Below, piece after piece: positions 48,946-56,913 of a stretch of DNA of 64,000 bases (position 1 is its first letter; each line of letters begins with the position of its first letter). The position numbers and the translations under genes were made by a program. Below the pieces are notes generated by a model. That model saw only the letters and a program-made list of their open reading frames with translations, searched no databases and was not told where the DNA came from. The stretch comes from Actinoallomurus vinaceus (GTDB lineage Bacteria; Actinomycetota; Actinomycetes; Streptosporangiales; Streptosporangiaceae). Where the stretch lies: NCBI RefSeq assembly GCF_039542055.1, contig NZ_BAABHK010000009.1, positions 385,589 through 449,588 of the forward strand, in the 5' to 3' direction.

Positions 48946-49799
48946 CCAAGCTCGACGCGACCGATGCCGACCAGCCGATCAACGAGGCGGTGGCGTACGT
49001 CAGGAACGTCCTCGCGGCCGCCGACTCCGGGCACCGCACGGAGATCTCCGCCCACGACGAACGAGGACGGGCCGACTTCTACCGGATCCTGAACAGCGAG
49101 GAGCCCGCGAAGGGCCGCCGACGGCACCGGCGCTGGACGGTGGTCGCCGCGATGGTGCTGGGCCTGGCGTGCGCGACGGCGGCCGCCGACGCCACCGGTC
49201 TCATCCCCACGGGTGTCGTCCAGAACCTCCGGAAGGGCAGTGGGGGGAACCTCCACGCGTACGCGGGAAAGGCCAGGATGCGCGCCGAGACCCGGACCTC
49301 CGGCGGCGACGTCGTCCAGTACTGGGACGCGCCGAACCGAAGCGGCGGCAGATGCACCTACCTGCGGGTCCTGCCGCACGGCGGCAAGGAGGAGAAGGAG
49401 GGCGGTGGCGTCGGATGCGCCATGCGCGACGACACGCCGGACAAGGACAAGACGCCGTGGGACCGTGTCGCGTTCTTCTCCTGGGAGCCGACCCTCGACG
49501 GCGATCGGATGGTGGCGTACGGACACATCGAGCCACGGCTGAGGACCGCGACGCTCCGGGTGACGCTGACCGACGGCAGGCGCCTGGCCATCCCCGTCAA
49601 GGCGGATGGCTACTTCATCGGACTCCTTCCCGCCTGGGTGAACATCCAGCAGGCCCCGGCCGAGGTCGAGGCGCAAGGGGAGGCGGCCAGCGAGGCCTGG
49701 ATGCGAACCCATCCCGGCGTGGACATGCGGACCGTCGAAGCCCTGAGCGCCGACGGAAGGGTCCTCGTCACCGACGACTTGGACCCGGGCTGGGACTGA
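48942..49799 (+). CDS. sigma-coupled single-pass membrane protein (second cassette)
   Basis: 285 residues from the ATG overlapping the sigma stop. The cytoplasmic part (about 1-62) includes NEAVAYVRNVLAAADSG and ADFYRILNSEEPAKGRRRHRRW; one membrane helix follows (TVVAAMVLGLACATAAADATG). The outside domain contains VVQYWDAPNRSGGRCTYL and GGGVGCAMRDD, two Cys that could pair, and VAFFSWEPTLDGDRMVAYGHI. Same layout as the first cassette but little sequence identity. Anti-sigma function is inferred from coupling only. A strong hairpin ends the transcript. Confidence 0.78.
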   Translation: MTKLDATDADQPINEAVAYVRNVLAAADSGHRTEISAHDERGRADFYRILNSEEPAKGRRRHRRWTVVAAMVLGLACATAAADATGLIPTGVVQNLRKGSGGNLHAYAGKARMRAETRTSGGDVVQYWDAPNRSGGRCTYLRVLPHGGKEEKEGGGVGCAMRDDTPDKDKTPWDRVAFFSWEPTLDGDRMVAYGHIEPRLRTATLRVTLTDGRRLAIPVKADGYFIGLLPAWVNIQQAPAEVEAQGEAASEAWMRTHPGVDMRTVEALSADGRVLVTDDLDPGWD

Positions 49800-49830
49800 G
49801 CCGCCGTCCCACGGAGACACGAACGGGGGC

Positions 49831-49865
49831 AACGGTGTCCCGTGCCGGCCGGCAGGGACACCGTT
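49831..49865. terminator. 17-bp-class bidirectional hairpin
   Basis: AACGGTGTCCC (49831-49841) pairs exactly with GGGACACCGTT (49855-49865), enclosing the palindrome TGCCGGCCGGCA. It lies between the converging sigma-cassette and aldo-keto reductase genes. Confidence 0.8.
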
Positions 49866-49880
49866 CCGCGAGCGGCCAGG

Positions 49881-50861
49881 TCACAGACCGAACCCGCCCG
49901 CGTCGTCGAGGCGGCGGCGGAGGTCCTCGTCGAGTTCCAGGTCGGCCGCGGCCAGGGCGTCGTCGAGCTGTTCGACGGAGCTGACGCCGATGACCGGGAT
50001 GATCGGCGGGTCCCCGCCCATGAGCCAGGCGAGCACCACCTGGTTGACCGTCGCCCCGGTCTTGTCCGCCACCTCCTGGAGCGCGGCGAGCCGCGCCGGT
50101 GTCCCCGGGTGGTCGTACACCGGGTGCAGCGGCCGGTCCGGACGGGTGTAGGAGCCGCTCATCAGCGGGCTGTAGGCCCACAGGCTCATGTCCGGCTCGC
50201 TGCGGACGTAGTCGAGCGTCTCCTCGTCGACGTCCCCGAACACGTGGCGGTCCGCGTCGGCGACGTCGAGGCGGGGCCGCAGGTACGAGTGGCGGAGCTG
50301 GAGGCAGGTGTAGCCGGGACGGCCCTGGCCCCGCGCCGTCGCCCGGGCCCGCTCGACCTTCCACAGGGCGTGGTTGCTGGCCCCGACCACGCCGACCGTG
50401 CCGTCCTCGACCAGCGAGGCGAAGGCGTCGACGGTCTCCTCGAGCGGTACGGTCCGGTCCTCGACGTGGGCCCAGTACACGTCGACGTGGTCGGTGCCGA
50501 GCCGGCGCAGGCTGCCTTCGATCGCCGACCGGATCGCCGACGGCGACAGCCCTTCCCCGCTCTCCCGCCAGCTCGTTCCGGGGACGGTCGGCTGCGCCCC
50601 GACCTTGGTGCTGATCACCACCTCGTCGCGGACACCGCGGTCGGCCAGCCACCGGCCGAGCACCGTCTCGCTCTCCCCGCCCGCGCCGCCCTCCGCCCAG
50701 AAGGCGTAGTTGTCCGCGGTGTCGATGAGGGTGCCGCCGGCCTCGACGAAGCGGTCGAGGAGGGCGAACGCCGTCTTCTCGTCGGTCCGGGTGCCGAACC
50801 ACATGGCGCCGAGGCACAGGGAGCCGGCGGCCGTGCCGTCGGCGAGGGTGAATCGTCGCAT
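49881..50861 (-). CDS. aldo/keto reductase, MerR controlled
   Basis: 326 residues, a TIM-barrel reductase. The catalytic tetrad is visible: Asp and Tyr in LIDTADNYAFW, Lys in VVISTKVGAQP and His in DVYWAHVED. NADPH-binding residues lie in VIPVIGVSSVEQLDDAL. The enzyme reduces aldehydes or ketones in the cytosol. GAGAGGA precedes the ATG. The promoter has a TTGACC -35, a 19-bp spacer containing a palindrome, and a CAGAGT -10, the layout activated by MerR regulators; the merR gene diverges from the same region. Confidence 0.9.
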   Translation of the reverse strand: MRRFTLADGTAAGSLCLGAMWFGTRTDEKTAFALLDRFVEAGGTLIDTADNYAFWAEGGAGGESETVLGRWLADRGVRDEVVISTKVGAQPTVPGTSWRESGEGLSPSAIRSAIEGSLRRLGTDHVDVYWAHVEDRTVPLEETVDAFASLVEDGTVGVVGASNHALWKVERARATARGQGRPGYTCLQLRHSYLRPRLDVADADRHVFGDVDEETLDYVRSEPDMSLWAYSPLMSGSYTRPDRPLHPVYDHPGTPARLAALQEVADKTGATVNQVVLAWLMGGDPPIIPVIGVSSVEQLDDALAAADLELDEDLRRRLDDAGGFGL

Positions 50862-50901
50862 CGTCGCGTCCTCTCAAGGAGTCGTCAGGGGGACGCGTCC
50901 G

Positions 50902-50932
50902 ACTCTGCATTCTGGAGCGCACTCCAGGTCAA
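50902..50932 (-). promoter_or_regulatory. MerR-type promoter of the aldo/keto reductase gene
   Basis: Leftward -35 TTGACC (50932-50927) and -10 CAGAGT (50907-50902) are 19 bp apart. The spacer holds CTGGAG-CGCA-CTCCAG. A 19-bp spacer is the hallmark of promoters that need DNA untwisting by a MerR-family activator. Confidence 0.75.
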
Positions 50933-50950
50933 GCCCGGAGCACCTGGAGC

Positions 50951-50981
50951 TTTACCTGGAGTGCGCTCCAGGTGTGATCAT
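50951..50981 (+). promoter_or_regulatory. MerR-type promoter of merR itself
   Basis: Rightward -35 TTTACC (50951-50956) and -10 GATCAT (50976-50981), again 19 bp apart, enclose ACCTGGAG-TGCG-CTCCAGGT (50954-50973), the same operator as in the divergent promoter. Transcription would begin about at the start codon, so the regulator mRNA is leaderless or nearly so. Confidence 0.7.
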
Positions 50982-50990
50982 CGGAGCGTG

Positions 50991-51356
50991 ATGTTCTACT
51001 CACCGGCCCAGGCGGCCGAGAAGACCGGCTTCAGTATCGACACGCTCCGCTACTACGAGAAGATCGGCCTGCTCGACCGCATCGACCGTACGGCCGCCGG
51101 CCGCCGCCGCTTCAGCAGCGACGACGTGGGTTTCCTCGGCGTCCTGCGCTGCCTGCGCGACACGGGCATGCCGATCGCGGAGATGCAGCGGTACGCCGAA
51201 CTCGCGCGCGGCGGTGCGGAGACGGTCGGCGAGCGCGTCGCAGTACTGGAGACCCACGACGAGCGCATCGACCGGCAGATCGAGACGCTCCGCGCCCAGC
51301 AGCAGCACCTCCGGGACAAGATCCGCTACTACCGGGACTCCTTCGACGTGGAGTGA
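50991..51356 (+). CDS. MerR family transcriptional regulator
   Basis: 121 residues from the ATG at 50991 (a GTG directly before it is possible). The winged helix-turn-helix is classic: YSPAQAAEKTGFSIDTLRYYEKIGLL, then RTAAGRRRFSSDDV and LGVLRCLRDTGMPIAEM. A C-terminal coiled coil (VGERVAVLETHDERIDRQIETLRAQQQHLRDKI) dimerises the protein. It lacks the metal-binding Cys of MerR/ZntR and belongs to the organic-stress AdhR/YyaN type often paired with aldo/keto reductases. It should bind both operators in the divergent promoter. Confidence 0.92.
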   Translation: MFYSPAQAAEKTGFSIDTLRYYEKIGLLDRIDRTAAGRRRFSSDDVGFLGVLRCLRDTGMPIAEMQRYAELARGGAETVGERVAVLETHDERIDRQIETLRAQQQHLRDKIRYYRDSFDVE

Positions 51357-51359
51357 CCG

Positions 51360-54161
51360 CTACCGGGCCCCGTCCGCGCGTTCGAGGGTCACCGTGCCGA
51401 GACCGCCGGTGCCGTCGTAGGACCAGACCGCGAGCGCGATCGTGTTGACGCCGTTCGTCCGGAGCACGCCGGGGGGGAGCACGAAGTCGCGCTGTGGGCC
51501 GATGTCGGCGACGTACTGGCCGAGGTTCCAGCCGTTGACGAAGATCAGCGCCCGGGCGGCCTGCCCTCCGGTGAACCGCAGGACGAGTGGGGTGTCCTGC
51601 CCCTTGGGCAGCGAGAGCCGGACCCGCGTGCGATACCACGCGATCCCCGGCGCGTGAGCCCCGCTCGGTGACGTCGCCCGCGGCCACGTACGGTCGGAGA
51701 AGGAGGGGAGCGTCCAGCCCGCGCGCTCGCCGTGCAGGCCGCCGTTGTTCAGCGGGCCGCGCACCGCGTCGTTCCCGCCGCCCTGGACCCGCCACGCGAC
51801 GGCCGCGCCGGACCCGGTCAGGGAGGCCGCGAGCAGGCCGCGCGGGTTCTTCTGCGCGTCGTTGCTTCCGCCGTCCTCGTTGTGGCCCATGTTCCGGACC
51901 AGGACGGAGACGACGTTGTGCGCGCCGAGGGCCTCCGGTGGGAACGTGAAGTCGCGGCTGGAGTTCTGCCCGCCCGTCCCGGTCGACACCGTGCCGAGGA
52001 ACGTCCCGTTGAGCCACACCGACCAGACGCCGGCCTTGCCGGTCCCGGCGGTCAGGGAGATGCCCGCCGCCGTGCCGTCGAAGTGCCCGCGGTACCAGAC
52101 GTCGCCGTGGTGGAAGCCGTAGTCGTCGGCGTACAGGACGGGCAGCGTCTTCGGCTGCGTCGGGTTGTCCGTCGCCTGATGGTCGGCGGCCGTCCAGCCC
52201 GAGTCGTCGAATCCGGGAGCGGCCTCGGGGGTGTCCTCCTGGAGCCGCCACGAGTCCAGGGCGGGCAGGCTCACGGCGCGCGGCCCGGACACGGTGCCCA
52301 GCAGTGACCCGGACGCCGTACGGGCGGCGCGCACCGGCCGGCCGTTCCAGAGAACCGTGCGCACGCCGGGATCCGCGAACACCTCGAGCGGACCGGCCTG
52401 CTCGGTCTCGCCCGTGAGCCGCAGCGTGGCGCCGTCGCGCTCGGCCGTCTTCACGAGGTACGGCCCGCGTACGAGGACCTTCCCGCCGGGCCGCCAGAAC
52501 GTCGACGCGGTGTCGTCGTCGGCCAGCAGCAGGTCGAGCGGGGCGCGCCCGCCGCCGCTGATCCGTACCCGGGCGAGCCCGTCGTGCGCGTAGTTCAGCC
52601 GCAGGTCGGACCCGGACCACGTCGCCCGTACGTCGCCCGCCAGGACGTCGACGCGCGGCTGCGAGGCGTACCGCAGGACGGTCTCGCCCGCCTCTCCCTT
52701 GCGGCCGTGCAGCAGCGCGACGTCCCGGTCGCCGAGATCCTCGTGGGTCATGATCTCGGACGTGGAGTAGACGAGGCGCTGGCGGTCCATCGTGTACCCG
52801 GCGGTCAGGATCTTGTAGTCCGGCCCGTTCACGTGGATGGCCGTGCCCGGCTGCTGCGGCACCGTGTACGTCCCGTCGGAGGTCTCGACGCGCAGCGTGG
52901 TCGCCTCGTCGGTGGTCTGCTTGATGTCCTCGTGCCGGAGGAAGTAGAACGTCGTGCCGTCGTCGGGGTTGCGGTCGGCGTCCACGTGGACCGCCGCGGC
53001 GGAGTGCTCCGGCTGCCCGGGCAGGTCGTCGGTCTTGCGCAGCGGCTCGACGGACTGCACGAAGTAGCCCTGCTGCTTGAGCACCGGGATCTTGGCGGTG
53101 AGCCGCCGCGACTCGTCGAACGCCGCGCCGTAGTCGTACGAGGTGTAGACGACGTTCGGGTCGGCCTGCCAGCCCCAGTTCGTCCCGCCGTACAGCATGT
53201 AGAGGTTCTGCAGCGTGAAGTGATTGTCGATGTTGTTGCCGTACGTGATGCGCTCGAACGACGGGCCGTACTTCGTCCGGTTCTCCTCGTACGACCCGCC
53301 GCCCCACGGCTGGAACCAGCCGCCCTGGAACTCCGCCCAGAACAGCGGCCGGTCCGGCCCCGTGAAGCTCCGCATGAAGGAGTAGTCGGTCACCGACGTG
53401 CCGGGGTAGGTGTCGGAGGCGTACAGGTCGGGCGCGCCCGCCCCGGAGGCCCACTTGCCCTGGCGTTTCTTGTCGTTGTGGAAGATCGGCACCGTGATGC
53501 CGTCCGCCCTGGCCTGCTCGGCGAGCTGGGTCATGTACGTCGCGTCCGAGCCGTCGTACTCGTTCTCGACCTGGTAGAGGATGACGGACCCGGTCCCGTT
53601 CGTCAGCTGGTGCCGGGCGATGATCGGGTCGATGTGCGCGAGCCACTCGCGGTAGGCCGCCGTGTAGTCCGCGGCGGCGCTGCGCGCCCGGCCCTTCTGT
53701 GTCAGCAGCCAGCCCGGGTACCCGCCGGCGTCCAGTTCCCCGTTGACGTACGGGCCCGGCCGGGCGATGACGTACAGCCCGGCCTGCTCGGCCATCCGCA
53801 GCAGCCGGTCCACGTCCCGGACGCCGGTGAAGTCGTACGCTCCCGGGGCGGGGGAGTTGTACGCCCAGCTGAAGTAGAGGGAGACGGTGTTGAAGCCGGA
53901 CGCCTTGATCTTCTGCAGCATGTCCCGCCACAGCTCGGGGCTCGGCAGCCGGAAGTAGTGGAACTCACCGGACCAGATGTACTGCCGCTTCCCGTCGATG
54001 AGCAGCGAGTAGTGGTCGTAAGTGATCGTGTGCCGGGCCGGCGCGGAGACGGTGGTGACCGCTGCCGGCTTGATGGCCGATGCGGGCGCGGTACCTGCGG
54101 CCGTGGCCGACAGCACCGTGGTCAGGAGGGCGGCGAGGAGCGCCAGGGGTCTTCCGCGCAT
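51360..54161 (-). CDS. secreted GH35 beta-galactosidase
   Basis: 933 residues from the ATG at 54159-54161 with GGAG six bases upstream. A Sec signal (MRGRPLALLAALLTTVLSAT through APASA) directs export. The GH35 TIM barrel shows DGKRQYIWSGEFHYFRLP, GFNTVSLYFSWAYN, GPYVNGELDAGGYPGWL, acid/base Glu in YQVENEYDGS and nucleophile Glu in FWAEFQGGWF; MLYGGTNWGW is also diagnostic. C-terminal jelly-roll domains follow (WLNGTFLGTVSTG and IFVNGWNLGQYV). It removes terminal beta-galactose from polysaccharides outside the cell. A LacI-like operator precedes it; no sugar transporter lies nearby. Confidence 0.93.
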   Translation of the reverse strand: MRGRPLALLAALLTTVLSATAAGTAPASAIKPAAVTTVSAPARHTITYDHYSLLIDGKRQYIWSGEFHYFRLPSPELWRDMLQKIKASGFNTVSLYFSWAYNSPAPGAYDFTGVRDVDRLLRMAEQAGLYVIARPGPYVNGELDAGGYPGWLLTQKGRARSAAADYTAAYREWLAHIDPIIARHQLTNGTGSVILYQVENEYDGSDATYMTQLAEQARADGITVPIFHNDKKRQGKWASGAGAPDLYASDTYPGTSVTDYSFMRSFTGPDRPLFWAEFQGGWFQPWGGGSYEENRTKYGPSFERITYGNNIDNHFTLQNLYMLYGGTNWGWQADPNVVYTSYDYGAAFDESRRLTAKIPVLKQQGYFVQSVEPLRKTDDLPGQPEHSAAAVHVDADRNPDDGTTFYFLRHEDIKQTTDEATTLRVETSDGTYTVPQQPGTAIHVNGPDYKILTAGYTMDRQRLVYSTSEIMTHEDLGDRDVALLHGRKGEAGETVLRYASQPRVDVLAGDVRATWSGSDLRLNYAHDGLARVRISGGGRAPLDLLLADDDTASTFWRPGGKVLVRGPYLVKTAERDGATLRLTGETEQAGPLEVFADPGVRTVLWNGRPVRAARTASGSLLGTVSGPRAVSLPALDSWRLQEDTPEAAPGFDDSGWTAADHQATDNPTQPKTLPVLYADDYGFHHGDVWYRGHFDGTAAGISLTAGTGKAGVWSVWLNGTFLGTVSTGTGGQNSSRDFTFPPEALGAHNVVSVLVRNMGHNEDGGSNDAQKNPRGLLAASLTGSGAAVAWRVQGGGNDAVRGPLNNGGLHGERAGWTLPSFSDRTWPRATSPSGAHAPGIAWYRTRVRLSLPKGQDTPLVLRFTGGQAARALIFVNGWNLGQYVADIGPQRDFVLPPGVLRTNGVNTIALAVWSYDGTGGLGTVTLERADGAR

Positions 54162-54203
54162 GGAGATCTCCGCGGTCTCGGGGGCTGGCACGGAACCTAA
54201 ATT

Positions 54204-54217
54204 GGAAAACCTTTTCC
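54204..54217. promoter_or_regulatory. LacI-family-like operator of the beta-galactosidase gene
   Basis: GGAAAA-CC-TTTTCC, within ATTGGAAAACCTTTTCCGTC, lies 43 bp upstream of the leftward start. It resembles LacI-family operators, although the centre is CC where CG is usual. Sugar-responsive repression is inferred. Confidence 0.5.
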
Positions 54218-54237
54218 GTCAATGGAGCGAGCAGTGA

Positions 54238-54277
54238 TTGCGGTAAGTGACGTACCGCTTACAAAATGCCGTACGTC
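54238..54277 (+). promoter_or_regulatory. promoter and operator of the toxin-antitoxin pair
   Basis: A TTGCGG -35 (54238-54243) and TACAAA -10 (54260-54265), 16 bp apart, are overlapped by GACGTAC (54249-54255) and its inverse GTACGTC (54271-54277); a third GACGTAC lies at 54288-54294. This suits autorepression by the antitoxin. The start codon has no ribosome site, so the message may be leaderless. Confidence 0.55.
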
Positions 54278-54285
54278 GGCGTAGC

Positions 54286-54615
54286 ATGACGTACATGACT
54301 GCAGCACCGATCGAGCCGGGACCGCACGTTCGCCAGGTCGGAATCCGTGACCTGCAGAAGAACACCGCGGCGGTGATCCGGCAACTGACCGAGGCCGGCG
54401 AGACCGCCGAGATCACCAACCGCGGCGAGGTCGTCGCGCGCCTGACGCCCGTTTCTCCGGACGAGGCACTGATCCGCGCGATGGTCGCACGCGGCGAGAT
54501 GATCCCCGCTCCCCTGAACGAGAGCGTGGCCGATGTCGAGCCTCTTCCCGCCCTTGCGGACGGCCGTTCGCTCGGTGACGTGTTCGCGGCCATGAGAGAA
54601 GAGGAACGCTGGTGA
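54286..54615 (+). CDS. Phd/YefM family antitoxin
   Basis: 109 residues from the first ATG at 54286; a second ATG three codons later is equally possible. The N-terminal Phd/YefM DNA-binding fold shows VGIRDLQKNTAAVIRQLTEAGE, AEITNRGEVVARLTPV. The C-terminal half, rich in Pro and acidic residues, is the flexible part that wraps the toxin. It neutralises the PIN-domain toxin encoded next (GTGA overlap) and represses their shared promoter. The pairing Phd-type antitoxin plus PIN toxin is common in actinobacteria. Confidence 0.88.
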   Translation: MTYMTAAPIEPGPHVRQVGIRDLQKNTAAVIRQLTEAGETAEITNRGEVVARLTPVSPDEALIRAMVARGEMIPAPLNESVADVEPLPALADGRSLGDVFAAMREEERW

Positions 54616-55043
54616 TCTATCTCGATACCTGCGCGCTGCTCAAACTCGTACGGGAAGCCCCCGAGACCTCGGCCCTGCGCTCATTCCTTCGCGCTCATCC
54701 CGACGACGCGCACGTGAGTTCCGAACTAGCGCGAACCGAGATCGTGCGGGCCAACTGGCGCCTCAGCCATGATGATCAGGGTCGGCTCTTCGACGTCGAG
54801 CAGACCCAAGAGGCGATCGGCAAGATCGGCGAGGCGATGGAGCGGGTGAGTGTCCTGCCTGTCAGCTCCGAGATCCTGATGAGTGCGGCAGCGAGGAAGG
54901 AGCCCTTCCTCCGGACGCTCGATGCGATCCATCTCGCGACGGCGTCACGGGTCGGCAGCAGACTGACCGCGTTCGTCACCTATGACCAGAGGCTCGCGGC
55001 GGCGGCGGCCGACGCGGGCCTCCTGGTCGCCTCGCCGGCCTGA
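54612..55043 (+). CDS. PIN-domain (VapC-like) toxin ribonuclease
   Basis: 143 residues from a GTG whose GTGA overlaps the antitoxin stop. The PIN fold carries the acidic metal-binding residues: MIYLDTCALLKLV (Asp5), SSELARTEIVRANW (Glu), LRTLDAIHLATA (Asp) and LTAFVTYDQRLA (Asp). VapC toxins cleave tRNA or rRNA using Mg2+ and stop growth when the antitoxin is degraded. Translational coupling ensures antitoxin is made first. Confidence 0.9.
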   Translation: MIYLDTCALLKLVREAPETSALRSFLRAHPDDAHVSSELARTEIVRANWRLSHDDQGRLFDVEQTQEAIGKIGEAMERVSVLPVSSEILMSAAARKEPFLRTLDAIHLATASRVGSRLTAFVTYDQRLAAAAADAGLLVASPA

Positions 55044-55142
55044 CGCTCGCCGCTATTCCGCCGCGACTACGCCTGGTACGTCCTGCGCAGGGCCGTGACC
55101 GCCATGTTCGGCAGACGGCCGCGGGCCGACGGGTTCAGCTGC

Positions 55143-56684
55143 TCACAGGTGCGGCAGGATGTGCGGCATCAGGTCCTGGAAGGTGCGGCCGTTGGCCGGC
55201 TCGCCGACGGCCTTCATCTGCCAGCCAGAGCCGGCGCGCTGCACCTTGGCCATGATCTGCGCGGTGTACTGCCCGCCGCCGGTGAGGGTGTAGCGGGCCA
55301 GCTCCTGGCCGTTGGTCTCGTCCACCAGCCGGCAGAACGCGTTCTGCACCTCGGCGAAGGTCTGGCCGGTGAAGGAGTTCACCGTGAAGATGATCTGGTT
55401 GATGTGCACCGGCACCCGCTGCAGGTCGACCAGGATGGCCTCGTCGTCGCCCACCAGGTTGTCGCCCGTGTGGCGCACCGAGCCGTCGTCGCTGACCAGG
55501 TGGCGGAAGAAGACGACGTCCACCGGCTGCTTGCCGGCGAACAGGACAGCCGAGGCGTCGAGGTCGATCTCCCGTGTGCGGGAACCGAACGGTCCGCGGC
55601 GAGGAACCGCCTGCCAGCCAAATACCATCCGCACCGCGGTCAGGGTGCCCCCGTCGCCCTTCTGCAGACTGGTGGCCTGTCCCTTGGACATGGTGACCGT
55701 GTCGCCAAGGCGTGCTGGGGTATTCCTGGATGCCGGGGGGATGCTGCCAGGACCGAGGGTGGAGACCGCGGGCGGGAGCGGCGCCGTGCCTGGCATTGTA
55801 AGGGGCCGGGTTCGGTCGTCTGCTTGGGATGCGGGCTCGGGTGCGCGGTCGAGTTGTCGCAGTGCCTGGGAGAGGTCGGCGGCGTTCGGATACCGCTGGG
55901 TGGGGTCTTTGCGGAGCAGGGTGAGCACGAGGTCGTCCCAGGCGGGTGGGATGCCCGTGGACACCGAGCTGGGGGCGGGGGGTTCCTGGGTGAGGTGTGC
56001 CGAGAGGTAGCCCACGGTGTCGGGCGCCTGGAACGGCAGCCGGCCAGTGATCAGCTCGAAGAGAAGGCAGCCGAGTGCGTACAGGTCGCTGCGCGGTTCC
56101 GGGAAGCCACGTGCCTGTTCCGGAGCCATGTACGAGGGCGTGCCCACGATGAAGCCGGTCTGGGTGAGGCGGTCCGCGGTCGCGTAGGGGTCGGCCGCCC
56201 GCGCGACGCCGAAATCGAGGACCTTCACGATGCCGGAAGGCGTGATGAGGATGTTGGACGGCTTGATATCCCGGTGAATGATTCCGGCGTTGTGCGCGTC
56301 GGCAAGCGCGTCGCATATCTGCGCGCCCCATCGGGCAGCGTCAGGCAAGGTGACGGCACGTCGGCGCAGCATCGCGTCCAGGCCCTCGCCTCGGACCAAC
56401 TCCATCACCAGGAACGGAACCCTGCTGCCCTCGGTGCCGGTCTCGCCGAGGTCGTGGACGGTCACGATGTTGGGGTGTTGCAACTGGGCGGTGATCCGTG
56501 CCTCGCGCAGGAACCTGGCGCGTGCCTCGTCGCCGCGGCTTCCGCCGCCGGCGAGCAGGGAGATCACCTTGACCGCGACGGGCCGACCCAGCGTTTCGTC
56601 CTGCGCCTCCCATACTTGCCCCATTCCACCCTCACCGAGCTGCCGCACCATCCGGTAACGGCCCCCGAGAAGCTGGTCTCGCAC
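55143..56684 (-). CDS. cytosolic Ser/Thr kinase fused to a TerD stress domain
   Basis: 513 residues from the GTG at 56682-56684 with GGAGG seven bases upstream; the longer frame is not conserved. Kinase domain (about 1-280): GEGGMG at 17-22, Lys39, HRDIKPSN with Asp139, DFG at 157-159, GTPSYMAPEQARG. A Pro/Ser linker follows, then a complete TerD domain (about 333-513): MVFGWQAVPRR, EIDLDASAVLF, VDVVFFRHLVSDDGSVRHTGDN, DDEAILVDLQRVPVHI, FTVNSFTGQTFAEVQNAFCRLVDE and NGRTFQDLMPHI. TerD domains bind Ca2+ and act in tellurite and general stress systems. There is no membrane helix and no other ter gene in the window. Confidence 0.92.
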   Translation of the reverse strand: MRDQLLGGRYRMVRQLGEGGMGQVWEAQDETLGRPVAVKVISLLAGGGSRGDEARARFLREARITAQLQHPNIVTVHDLGETGTEGSRVPFLVMELVRGEGLDAMLRRRAVTLPDAARWGAQICDALADAHNAGIIHRDIKPSNILITPSGIVKVLDFGVARAADPYATADRLTQTGFIVGTPSYMAPEQARGFPEPRSDLYALGCLLFELITGRLPFQAPDTVGYLSAHLTQEPPAPSSVSTGIPPAWDDLVLTLLRKDPTQRYPNAADLSQALRQLDRAPEPASQADDRTRPLTMPGTAPLPPAVSTLGPGSIPPASRNTPARLGDTVTMSKGQATSLQKGDGGTLTAVRMVFGWQAVPRRGPFGSRTREIDLDASAVLFAGKQPVDVVFFRHLVSDDGSVRHTGDNLVGDDEAILVDLQRVPVHINQIIFTVNSFTGQTFAEVQNAFCRLVDETNGQELARYTLTGGGQYTAQIMAKVQRAGSGWQMKAVGEPANGRTFQDLMPHILPHL

Positions 56685-56913
56685 TGCTACGCCTCCCCTG
56701 GTTCGGACATTCCTGACCCTAGTTCCAGCGCGCCATGGGAGCGGACGTGCGGCTGGGCCGATCACTCCCGCCGTGTCGAGGGATGAAGGCCGCGTTCCCG
56801 GCCCTCCATCAGTGACGGAGATCACTCCACCGATCGCGACCACGGCGACGGTTTCTCACCCGGCGGCCGGTCTTGATGCGGACCGAACCCGACCACCACT
56901 CCGGGAGTGTCCG

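Noticed and set aside
52584..54200. A 538-codon plus-strand frame opposite the beta-galactosidase
   Set aside because: It is antisense to a complete GH35 enzyme with signal peptide and catalytic residues.
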